DNA of 13,004 nucleotides, taken from contig DAORJK010000036.1 of NCBI GenBank assembly GCA_035438985.1, forward strand, positions 1-13,004, read 5' to 3'. Both the position numbers and the translations under genes were made by a program. The notes under the pieces were generated by a model. The model searched no databases. It was not told the origin of the DNA and was given only the letters and a program-made list of their open reading frames with translations. Source of the stretch: UBA4408 sp002389785 (GTDB lineage Bacteria > Bacteroidota > Bacteroidia > UBA4408). The first letter of the stretch is position 1. The number at the start of each line of letters is the position of its first letter. This document shows, piece by piece, positions 6,576 to 13,004 of the stretch.

Positions 6576-7832
6576 TTATTTTTCGATAAATTCACCTTCC
6601 CACTTTGCAATTACAACAGAGGCTAAGCAATTACCAATTACATTTACCGATGTGCGCGCCATATCCATCAGTGCATCTATTCCTAAAATAATAAATATGG
6701 GTTCAGTCGGTAAATTAAAGGATGCAGCTGTTCCTAATAAAATAACCAATGAGGCCCTGGGCACTCCGGCAACACCTTTACTGGTGATCATCAAGGTAAA
6801 AACCATAAACAATTGTTCCGAAAAACTCATTTCTATCCCTGCAGCTTGGGCTACAAAAACTGATGCAAGTGAAAGGTATAAGGTAGTACCGTCTAAATTA
6901 AAACTATATCCGGTTGGCATAACAAAGGCGACAATTTTGCGTGGTACGCCTAATTGTTCCATAGCTTCCATAGCGCTTGGTAATGCGGCTTCTGAGCTAG
7001 TAGTGGCAAAGGCGATAGATACAGGCTCACCTATTGACTTGACGAATTTTTTTATCGGAACTTTAAAAAAAAGTGCAATCGGTAACAATACTATAAGTAA
7101 AAATGCTAATAAGGCAACATAGAGCGTTGTTAACAATTGAAACAAATTTACCAGCACACCAAATCCCATTGTTCCTACTGTATAAGCTATAGCTGCACCA
7201 ACTCCTAAAGGAGCCATATACATAATTACATGTGTAAATTTAAACATGATTTCACTCAGGCTTTCAGCAAAATCAAGCATCGGTTTTCTTTTTTCATGAC
7301 TTAACATTGCCATGGCAATTGCGAATAAAATGCTAAAAATGACAACTTGCAAAACTTGTCCTTCAGCAATGGATTTAGCAATATTTTCAGGAAAAATATG
7401 CAGAAAAATATCGGATGCACTTTGTTTCACAACTTCAATTTTATCGTTGGATGTTGCTGCAGTACTGTAATTAATTCCAACACCGGCCTTACTAATGTTG
7501 ATTGCTGCAAGACCGATAAATAATGCTATTGTGGTTACAATTTCAAAATAAATCAGAGATTTAATTCCCATGCGGCCAACTTGTTTTAAATTAGAATGGC
7601 CGGCAATTCCAACAACCAATGTTGCAAATAGGAGTGGGGCAATAATGGTTTTAATTAATTTTAAAAATGCCGTGCTTATTACTTTTAAGCCAACTGCAAA
7701 TTCAGGAAAGTCGAATCCAATTTCAGCACCTACCAGCATGGATATAAAAATCCAAACGGTTAATGATTTTCTTTTGTATGCATACAAACCTAATACAAAT
7801 AAGAATATCCAGCGAGCAGTTAGTAAAAGCAT
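6576..7832 (-). CDS. Dicarboxylate/amino acid:cation symporter (DAACS/SDF family)
   Basis: This 418-residue inner-membrane carrier belongs to the GltP/GltT/DctA family, which takes up glutamate, aspartate or C4-dicarboxylates with protons or sodium. The eight-helix, two-hairpin layout is readable. Hairpin 1 carries TTSSEAALP (277-285), helix 7 carries MPTGYSFNLDGT (305-316, the NxDGT cation site), hairpin 2 carries SKGVAGVPRAS (351-361), and helix 8 carries DMARTSVNVIGN (390-401). Asp390, Arg393, Thr394 and Asn397 match the aspartate-binding residues of the archaeal homologue GltPh. The Asp, which contacts the amino group there, is absent from DctA, so I favour glutamate/aspartate over plain dicarboxylates. 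The Glu in hairpin 1 is DctA-like, so specificity stays open. ATG at 7832 is the only start before an upstream in-frame stop. Its stop lies 2 bp from that of lysA on the other strand. Confidence 0.9.
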   Translation of the reverse strand: MLLLTARWIFLFVLGLYAYKRKSLTVWIFISMLVGAEIGFDFPEFAVGLKVISTAFLKLIKTIIAPLLFATLVVGIAGHSNLKQVGRMGIKSLIYFEIVTTIALFIGLAAINISKAGVGINYSTAATSNDKIEVVKQSASDIFLHIFPENIAKSIAEGQVLQVVIFSILFAIAMAMLSHEKRKPMLDFAESLSEIMFKFTHVIMYMAPLGVGAAIAYTVGTMGFGVLVNLFQLLTTLYVALLAFLLIVLLPIALFFKVPIKKFVKSIGEPVSIAFATTSSEAALPSAMEAMEQLGVPRKIVAFVMPTGYSFNLDGTTLYLSLASVFVAQAAGIEMSFSEQLFMVFTLMITSKGVAGVPRASLVILLGTAASFNLPTEPIFIILGIDALMDMARTSVNVIGNCLASVVIAKWEGEFIEK

Positions 7833-7889
7833 ACTTAAAGTAAAGGTTGATTAATAATAAACTTTTTTATTTTTTTAATGCACAATTAT

Positions 7890-7918
7890 CAATGCTATTC
7901 TTAACTAAGGAAATTCAA
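7890..7918 (-). promoter_or_regulatory. Candidate promoter for the symporter gene
   Basis: On the minus strand TTG (7918-7916) is followed after 18 bp by TAGCATTG (7897-7890), one mismatch from TAnnTTTG. Transcription would start near 7883, about 50 nt before the ATG. The 189-bp gap back to the HerA-like gene has room for an independent promoter. A weak AACA-TCGG-TGTT hairpin followed by T (minus strand, 8010-7996) might end the upstream transcript. Confidence 0.3.
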
Positions 7919-8021
7919 TTTGGAATAAGCATGGTTGACGCCATTCCTATTAAATCATAATCATCCTAACTAATCAGCGTTCCAAGAATTTTTTGAAAAA
8001 CACCGATGTTCATTAAGCAAA

Positions 8022-9578
8022 TCAAAAAAACGATTTCTTTTTTCCGCCTCTTCCTCCAAGTCCCAAAGCCCCTAATAAACCGCGAGTTAATGCGCCAGCA
8101 ACGGTAACGCCAATACTGCGTGTAACCGGACTAGCAATAATTTTTTCGAAGGTTGTTTTTTCTGCTTTGTTAGATTTTGGCGTAACTGATTTTTCTTTTT
8201 CAGCTTCTTCATTTTCTTCCACAGCCTTTCTAATTTTAGCATTTAATATTTCAAATGCGCTTTCACTATCAATCGTTTCGCTGTATTTTTTTACAAGTTT
8301 AGAATTTGAAATTAAGTCATTGATTTCTGATTCACTCAATACGTCCATGCGCGAACTTGGCGGACAAAGCATCGTTGCTACCAGCATGGTAGGATTTCCC
8401 TTTTCACTTAATGCGGTTATCGCAGCCTCACCAATTCCTAAACTGGTAAGTAATTCATCGGTTTTATAAAAATCAGTAATGGGATAATTTTCAGCAGTAA
8501 GTTTTATCATTTTTCTATCAACAGCGGTAAAAGCACGCAAAGCATGCTGTACCTTTAAGCCAAGTTGACTTAACACTGCAGCCGGAATATCGGGAGGATT
8601 TTGTGTACAGAAAAATATTCCAACCCCTTTTGAACGAATTAGCTTAATAATACTTTCGAGCTGATCCAGCAATGCTTTACTGGCTTCTTTAAAAATAAGA
8701 TGTGCTTCATCTATAAATACTACCAGTTTTGGTTGATCCTGATCACCTTCTTCGGGAAATGTTGCATAAATTTCTGCCAATAGGCTCAACATAAAAGTTG
8801 AAAATAGTTTGGGTTTATCTTGAATGTCGTTCAACCGCATAATCGAAATTACCCCTTTACCATTTTCATCCATTCTTACTAAATCGTTCACATCAAAAGA
8901 ACGTTCACCAAAAAACAATTCGGCGCCTTGTTGTTCGAGCTCAACAATTTTGCGTAAAATGGTCCCGCTAGTAGCTGTGCTCACTGCGCCATAAGCTTCA
9001 GTAACTTCAGCTTTTCCCTCATTGGTAATGTAGTTCAATAGTTTTTTAAAATCTTTTAAATCAACCAAAGGAAGTTGTTTATCGTCGGCATACTTAAAAA
9101 TAAGCGCTACAACACCGCCTTGGGTATCATTTAATTCTAAGATTTTTGAAAACAAAACCGGGCCAAATTCCGATACAGTTGCACGCAAGCGCACTCCATT
9201 TTGTTCAGAGATGGTCATTAACTCAACCGGAAATCCACTTGGTTGAAAACTTACTCCTATTTTTGAACAACGTTCTTCAATTTTAGGATTGCTACTTCCG
9301 GCTTTAGCAATTCCGCTTAAATCTCCCTTAATATCCATCATCAACACAGAAATTCCATTTTTTGAAAGTCCCTCCGCCAGATTTTGAATCGTTTTTGTTT
9401 TACCGGTTCCGGTAGCTCCGGCAATTAACCCATGTCGGTTGAGTGTTTTTAGGGGTATTTTTACAGTTTCTCCGCTTAAACATTCTCCGTTCAACATTGC
9501 CCCTCCAATTACAATTGAAGCACCTTTAAAGGAATAGTCGCTGTTTAGTTTTTCAATAAAATTTTGTTTGGTATCCAT
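8022..9578 (-). CDS. HerA-like ATPase, YjgR/DUF853 family
   Basis: From ATG 9578 the protein has 518 residues, close to E. coli YjgR (about 500). It is a FtsK/HerA-superfamily P-loop ATPase, family members being hexameric DNA-pumping motors or helicases. Visible motifs are HGLIAGATGTGKT with Walker A at 54-61, MMDIKGDLSG (80-89), RATVSEFGPVL (132-142), LEQQGAELFFGE (214-225), Walker B VVFIDEAH (286-293), LIRSKGVGIFFCTQNPPDIP (313-332) and HALRAF (345-350), whose Arg may act as a finger. After about residue 455 comes a charged Glu/Lys-rich linker, then a Gly-rich basic tail ending GGKKKSFF. The frame opens further to ATG 9623, adding 15 residues, but a well-formed promoter lies inside that extension, so 9578 is preferred. 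The physiological role of YjgR proteins is poorly known. No NurA nuclease or defence partner is adjacent, so a HerA-NurA or antiphage role is not supported. Confidence 0.9.
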   Translation of the reverse strand: MDTKQNFIEKLNSDYSFKGASIVIGGAMLNGECLSGETVKIPLKTLNRHGLIAGATGTGKTKTIQNLAEGLSKNGISVLMMDIKGDLSGIAKAGSSNPKIEERCSKIGVSFQPSGFPVELMTISEQNGVRLRATVSEFGPVLFSKILELNDTQGGVVALIFKYADDKQLPLVDLKDFKKLLNYITNEGKAEVTEAYGAVSTATSGTILRKIVELEQQGAELFFGERSFDVNDLVRMDENGKGVISIMRLNDIQDKPKLFSTFMLSLLAEIYATFPEEGDQDQPKLVVFIDEAHLIFKEASKALLDQLESIIKLIRSKGVGIFFCTQNPPDIPAAVLSQLGLKVQHALRAFTAVDRKMIKLTAENYPITDFYKTDELLTSLGIGEAAITALSEKGNPTMLVATMLCPPSSRMDVLSESEINDLISNSKLVKKYSETIDSESAFEILNAKIRKAVEENEEAEKEKSVTPKSNKAEKTTFEKIIASPVTRSIGVTVAGALTRGLLGALGLGGRGGKKKSFF

Positions 9579-9595
9579 ATTTTTAACGTGGATTG

Positions 9596-9624
9596 CAAAT
9601 GTATAAATTGCACTTAAAAACAAA
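9596..9624 (-). promoter_or_regulatory. Promoter of the HerA-like gene
   Basis: On the minus strand TTTG (9624-9621) is followed after 17 bp by TACATTTG (9603-9596), an exact TAnnTTTG match. Transcription would begin near 9589, leaving an 11-nt leader before ATG 9578. This argues against translation from ATG 9623, which lies upstream of that start. Confidence 0.6.
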
Positions 9625-9659
9625 GCTTTTACTCGTTAATAAATTCAGAATAACCGGAT

Positions 9660-9690
9660 TTTGAAATTACGTAAATATAGGTTAAGTTTG
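9660..9690 (+). promoter_or_regulatory. Promoter of the type B T9SS cargo gene
   Basis: TTTG (9660-9663), 19 bp, then TAAGTTTG (9683-9690) is an exact fit to the Bacteroidota sigma-A consensus. Transcription would begin near 9697, giving a leader of about 26 nt that is A/T-rich and lacks a Shine-Dalgarno sequence. It is back-to-back with the promoter of the HerA-like gene, the two -33 elements being 35 bp apart. Confidence 0.65.
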
Positions 9691-9722
9691 CCCCAATTAA
9701 CTCTTTTTATAAAAAAACAAAT

Positions 9723-12700
9723 ATGAGAACTAATTTATTTGCTGCTATTTTATTGTTTGCCTTGCCGGTTACTTCGCTTATGGCGCAACAAAGCAAAAAG
9801 GCTGCAGTAGCACAACCCAAGCAAGTAGTTTCTGATCACGAAAGAAATTATGCTGCTTATTTTGAGCAAAATAAGGATATGCTGGTAGGCTTTAATGAAG
9901 CTGAACTGGTGAAATCGCTTCGTGCAAAAAACATGAAAGAGCTGGCAATAAGTGAATTTGTTACCGGGCAAAAAATTAAATACATTCGAAAAAAAATGGG
10001 GTACACTAATGGTGTATCGGCTCCATTAGTAAATAAAACCTTATCTTCTTGTGATAATATAGGTTATGGTTATTTAGATTTTACTAACTGGGCTGGACGT
10101 TTAGGTAGTGTAACAAATAGTACATGGGGAGCATGTTCAGATCCAATTGATACTTCACTTTGGAATTTAGGATTTTCTTTAGGTGTTCCCGGATGCACAC
10201 CTCCTGGTACAACCACGGGAATTGATAGACATACCATAGTTTATGGTTCAGGTTGTTTCGACCCTATAGCAATAGATCCTTCTTCCGGATTACCAATGAT
10301 TCCTTATGATCCTCCTGGACCAGATACGGTTTGTGCAAGATTAGGAAATCAAGCTACCGGTGCTGAAACTGAACGATTAACATACCTTATTGAAGTAACA
10401 CCCGCGAACTCTCAATTAATATATCAATATGCGGTAGTTTACGAAAACCCTGCAGCGCATGCATTTGACGAACAACCATTTTTCTTTGTGAGTGTTACAG
10501 ATTCAAATGGTGTACTTGTAAATTCACAAGCAGGTAATACCTGTGGTCAATTTTGCTTTTTTGCAGATCCAAATGATACTTCATTCGTAAGTATTAATAA
10601 TGGAGCCGTTCTTGCAAAGAGATGGACTTCAGTTGGTGTGGATTTATCGGCTTATGTTGGACAAACCGTAAAATTGGAATTTACAACAGGTGATTGTTCT
10701 TTATCAGGTCACTGGGGTTATGCTTATGTGCATGCTACTTGCAGTAAACAACAAGCCAGTGTTTCTATATGCCCCAACGATACAGTTGGTTACCTTATAG
10801 CCCCTCCGGGATATGCTACTTATGAATGGTTAGATGGTAACGGGGTATCATTGGTTCCTCCAGTATTTGACGATACATTGAAACTAATCAATCCACAAAT
10901 TGGTTCACATTATATTGCATCGTTAGGATCACTTTCAGCTCTTGGATGTGAAACTCAGTTAGATGTGTTTATATTGAACTATAGTTATGTTCCTGTGCAA
11001 ACTACTGTATTAAACTTACTCTGTAACGGCGTAACAACCGGTAATGCAACGGCAATCGTTGATTCTACCATATTACATGGACCATTTTCTTACCAATGGT
11101 TTAACGCACAAGGTGCTATACCAAATGCCACCAACCCTGTTTATAATACAAATATAGCCGGCACATACTGGGTCAAAGTACTAAATGCCGGAGGCTGTGG
11201 AAACTTTTTACCTGATACAGCAGTTGTATCTTCTATTCCTGACTATACTCTAAATCCCAATCCACTGCAATTAAACTTATGTTTGGGTCAACAAGCTGTT
11301 ATTCATTTAAATCCTACTCTTACTCCGGGAACTACCATTACTACTAACTGGCAAGAATTTGCAACAAATAATTTAAATAGTAGCACCGATACGGTAGTTA
11401 CTTATACAGCGAATGCAATTGGCCCCGATACTGTTGTTTATATATGTGTTAGCAATTACGGATGTATTAAAACCGATACACTTTTTGTTAATGTTTCAGG
11501 TTCTTACATTGCAGACGGAACTGCTACAGGAGGTGATACGCTTTGTGTTGGGGATACTACTCAATTAGATATTAAATTTGCTCCAGGATCTCCCGAAACT
11601 TGTGGTTTATTGCCTTCAAGCGTGAATTGTACGCTGCCAGTTGTAATTTCACAAGTTGGAAGCGGTACAACCACTAATTCAGCTAATATTTTAGCTACAG
11701 CGTATCCTTCACCATTTGGGAATTACCGTCTAAACTCAAAGCAACAATACCTTTACCGAGCCAGTGAATTGCAAGCTGCAGGTATAAAAGGTGGCTATAT
11801 TAATTCACTTGCATTTTATGTAAAAACACTTGCACCTGTTACTACCTATAACAACTATACAGTACGTATGCATTGTTCAACTTTAAGCGCATTAACTACT
11901 GATTTTGATACCGCTTTAGCTGAAGTATATCATCCTAAACCATTCCATGTAATTCAAGGTTGGAATAGTATTGACTTCGATCAATCATACGCTTGGGATG
12001 GAGTTAGTAGTCTGGTTGTTGAAATTTGTATGGATGCAAATACACCCGGTACTCAGCAGAACTGCGCTGTTGAAAATACATCTACAAACTTCTTATCTTC
12101 TACTTCAATCAGTAATTTTGGAAATCCTGTTTGTAGTGTTTTGGGTGGAGCAACTCCATCTCAAAAACGTCCTAATACACGTTTCTCAGTTTGTGGTATT
12201 AAAGCCGATACCTCTCGATTCAATTATTCTTGGACACCAACTATTGGTTTATCTGATCCAACCATTATCAATCCGCTTGCTAGCCCTAGTACATCAACTT
12301 ACTACGTAGTTACAATTAACGATACAGTAAACGGTTGTTCAGATACTGCCGGAGTGTACGTTTACATCCCTGCTAAAAATGTATCTTTTATTGCAGATAC
12401 ACTCGAAGGTGGAATACCATTGACTATCAACTTTACCAATACATCTAGTACAAGTATCCAAAACTTCTTCTGGAATTATGGTGATACTTTCTTTGATATT
12501 GATACAGTTTATGGAAACCATTCACATACATTTTATACAGCAGGTGAATATACTGTTACATTAATCGGCACCAATAGTAACGGTTGCACCGATACTGCGG
12601 TTATTGTAATTCGTGCATTAACTTCCGAATTAAAAGTTCCAAACGTTTTTACACCTAACAGCGATGGAATAAATGATGAGTTTAAATTGGATGCTCCGGG

Positions 12701-12884
12701 TATTGAAACTTTCAGCGGTGTTATCTTTAACCGTTGGGGTAAGAAAGTTTTTGAATGGACCGATCCTACACAAGGTTGGACCGGAAAAGATGCCAAGGAT
12801 GGAGTATATTATTATGTAATTAAAGCAAAAGGTGTTGATGGACAGGAATTCAGTAATGAAGGACACGTTACTCTAACACGATAA
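9723..12884 (+). CDS. Modular secreted adhesin-like protein with T9SS type B (gliding motility-associated, CHU_C) C-terminal domain
   Basis: This 1053-residue protein has a clear signal peptide (1-21, probable cleavage after SLMA before QQ). A Lys-rich charged segment (24-105) precedes a Cys-containing jelly-roll-like domain (about 108-342). A SprB-like repeat follows (about 425-502; CNGVTTGNATAIV, then YQWFNAQG and GTYWVKV). Next are Ig-like segments (about 513-590 and from 600), a roughly 200-residue domain that appears inserted in the second one (about 625-828), its return at YSWTPTIGLSDP (835-846), and a PKD domain (887-968). The C-terminal domain (970-1053) starts VPNVFTPNSDGINDEF and contains FNRWGKKVFEW, the hallmark of CHU_C/type B sorting domains. 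The protein should be exported by T9SS and held at the surface or released. Many such proteins depend on a neighbouring PorP/SprF-like gene; none is in view. Function is probably adhesion, surface structure or gliding; no enzyme motif was recognised. Confidence 0.9.
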   Translation: MRTNLFAAILLFALPVTSLMAQQSKKAAVAQPKQVVSDHERNYAAYFEQNKDMLVGFNEAELVKSLRAKNMKELAISEFVTGQKIKYIRKKMGYTNGVSAPLVNKTLSSCDNIGYGYLDFTNWAGRLGSVTNSTWGACSDPIDTSLWNLGFSLGVPGCTPPGTTTGIDRHTIVYGSGCFDPIAIDPSSGLPMIPYDPPGPDTVCARLGNQATGAETERLTYLIEVTPANSQLIYQYAVVYENPAAHAFDEQPFFFVSVTDSNGVLVNSQAGNTCGQFCFFADPNDTSFVSINNGAVLAKRWTSVGVDLSAYVGQTVKLEFTTGDCSLSGHWGYAYVHATCSKQQASVSICPNDTVGYLIAPPGYATYEWLDGNGVSLVPPVFDDTLKLINPQIGSHYIASLGSLSALGCETQLDVFILNYSYVPVQTTVLNLLCNGVTTGNATAIVDSTILHGPFSYQWFNAQGAIPNATNPVYNTNIAGTYWVKVLNAGGCGNFLPDTAVVSSIPDYTLNPNPLQLNLCLGQQAVIHLNPTLTPGTTITTNWQEFATNNLNSSTDTVVTYTANAIGPDTVVYICVSNYGCIKTDTLFVNVSGSYIADGTATGGDTLCVGDTTQLDIKFAPGSPETCGLLPSSVNCTLPVVISQVGSGTTTNSANILATAYPSPFGNYRLNSKQQYLYRASELQAAGIKGGYINSLAFYVKTLAPVTTYNNYTVRMHCSTLSALTTDFDTALAEVYHPKPFHVIQGWNSIDFDQSYAWDGVSSLVVEICMDANTPGTQQNCAVENTSTNFLSSTSISNFGNPVCSVLGGATPSQKRPNTRFSVCGIKADTSRFNYSWTPTIGLSDPTIINPLASPSTSTYYVVTINDTVNGCSDTAGVYVYIPAKNVSFIADTLEGGIPLTINFTNTSSTSIQNFFWNYGDTFFDIDTVYGNHSHTFYTAGEYTVTLIGTNSNGCTDTAVIVIRALTSELKVPNVFTPNSDGINDEFKLDAPGIETFSGVIFNRWGKKVFEWTDPTQGWTGKDAKDGVYYYVIKAKGVDGQEFSNEGHVTLTR

Positions 12885-12904
12885 TTAAAGTATTAATTAG
12901 TAAC

Positions 12905-12939
12905 AAAAAAAGGCTGTCTCACAAGGACAGCCTTTTTTT
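12905..12939. terminator. Strong bidirectional intrinsic terminator
   Basis: GGCTGTC (12912-12918) pairs with GACAGCC (12926-12932) around a 7-nt loop. Seven A residues precede the stem and seven T residues follow it, so the inverted repeat is 14 bp perfect in all and works on either strand. It ends the type B cargo transcript 20 bp after its stop codon. Confidence 0.92.
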
Positions 12940-12947
12940 ATTGGATA

Positions 12948-13004
12948 TGTGCCTCGTCCTGAAATAGGTTGACACAAAAAAGTGTAACCGTTATGAATAA
13001 AGGA
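12948..13004 (+). mobile_element. Probable left end of an insertion sequence, truncated by the window
   Basis: The stretch beginning TGTGCCTCGTCCTG and continuing through AATAGGTTGACAC resembles terminal sequences of Bacteroidota insertion sequences, perhaps IS3-like; this is from memory and unverified. GGTTGACAC (12967-12975) and GTGTAACC (12982-12989) form an inverted repeat around AAAAAA with one bulged G. ATG at 12993 opens a frame reading M-N-K-G to the window edge, a plausible transposase or OrfA start. The element follows directly after the terminator. The exact boundary and any target-site duplication cannot be fixed without the other end. Confidence 0.4.

Noticed and set aside
6652..7122. 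156-codon plus-strand open frame
   Set aside because: It lies wholly inside the symporter gene on the opposite strand, whose protein has strong family motifs. The plus-strand translation has no recognisable domain and looks like an antisense shadow.
8022..9578. HerA-like ATPase as part of an antiphage defence or HerA-NurA repair system
   Set aside because: The protein matches the stand-alone YjgR/DUF853 group, and no nuclease, SIR2, DUF4297 or other known partner is adjacent. Its neighbours are a symporter and a divergent secreted protein.
11971..12309. 112-codon open frame in another plus-strand frame inside the type B cargo gene
   Set aside because: It overlaps the conserved insert and Ig segments of the real frame, and its translation is a low-complexity hydrophobic shadow.

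Overview
This window is chromosomal DNA from a member of the Bacteroidota, probably a low-GC environmental lineage of the Flavobacteriales/Sphingobacteriales/Chitinophagales type. Four things point there. Two large secreted proteins end in type IX secretion system (T9SS) sorting domains, one type A and one gliding-motility-associated type B (CHU_C). Several intergenic regions carry the Bacteroidota promoter pattern TTTG-N17-22-TAnnTTTG. Start codons lack Shine-Dalgarno sequences. The DNA is AT-rich. The genus cannot be named from the sequence.

Layout, left to right. (1) 61-915, minus strand: a two-gene operon of an unrecognised 161-residue helical protein followed 9 bp later by a PemK/MazF-fold protein. 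It looks like a toxin-antitoxin module with a non-standard partner. TACAA/TTGTA repeats overlap its likely promoter. (2) 916-1542: a 627-bp AT-rich divergent intergenic region with promoter motifs, an inverted repeat and two 9-nt T runs. (3) 1543-5223, plus: a 1226-residue exported Asp-box (BNR) beta-propeller protein with PKD, jelly-roll, linker and type A T9SS domains. It ends in a hairpin terminator that overlaps its stop codon. (4) 5362-6573, plus: lysA, diaminopimelate decarboxylase. It converges with only 2 bp between stop codons on (5) 6576-7832, minus: a glutamate/aspartate/dicarboxylate:cation symporter. (6) 8022-9578, minus: a HerA-like ATPase of the YjgR/DUF853 family. (7) 9723-12884, plus: a 1053-residue modular adhesin-like T9SS type B substrate, divergent from (6), with two facing-away promoters in the 144-bp gap. 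(8) 12905-12939: a strong bidirectional terminator. (9) About 12948-13004: what looks like the left end of an insertion sequence with the first four codons of a possible transposase gene.

No single pathway unites the window. lysA and the symporter are housekeeping or nutritional genes, and the HerA-like ATPase is a stand-alone conserved gene. The two giant proteins are cell-surface or secreted T9SS cargo whose transport machinery is not in view. The least explained locus is the PemK-like toxin with its unknown upstream partner. The sequence does not establish a wholly new system.
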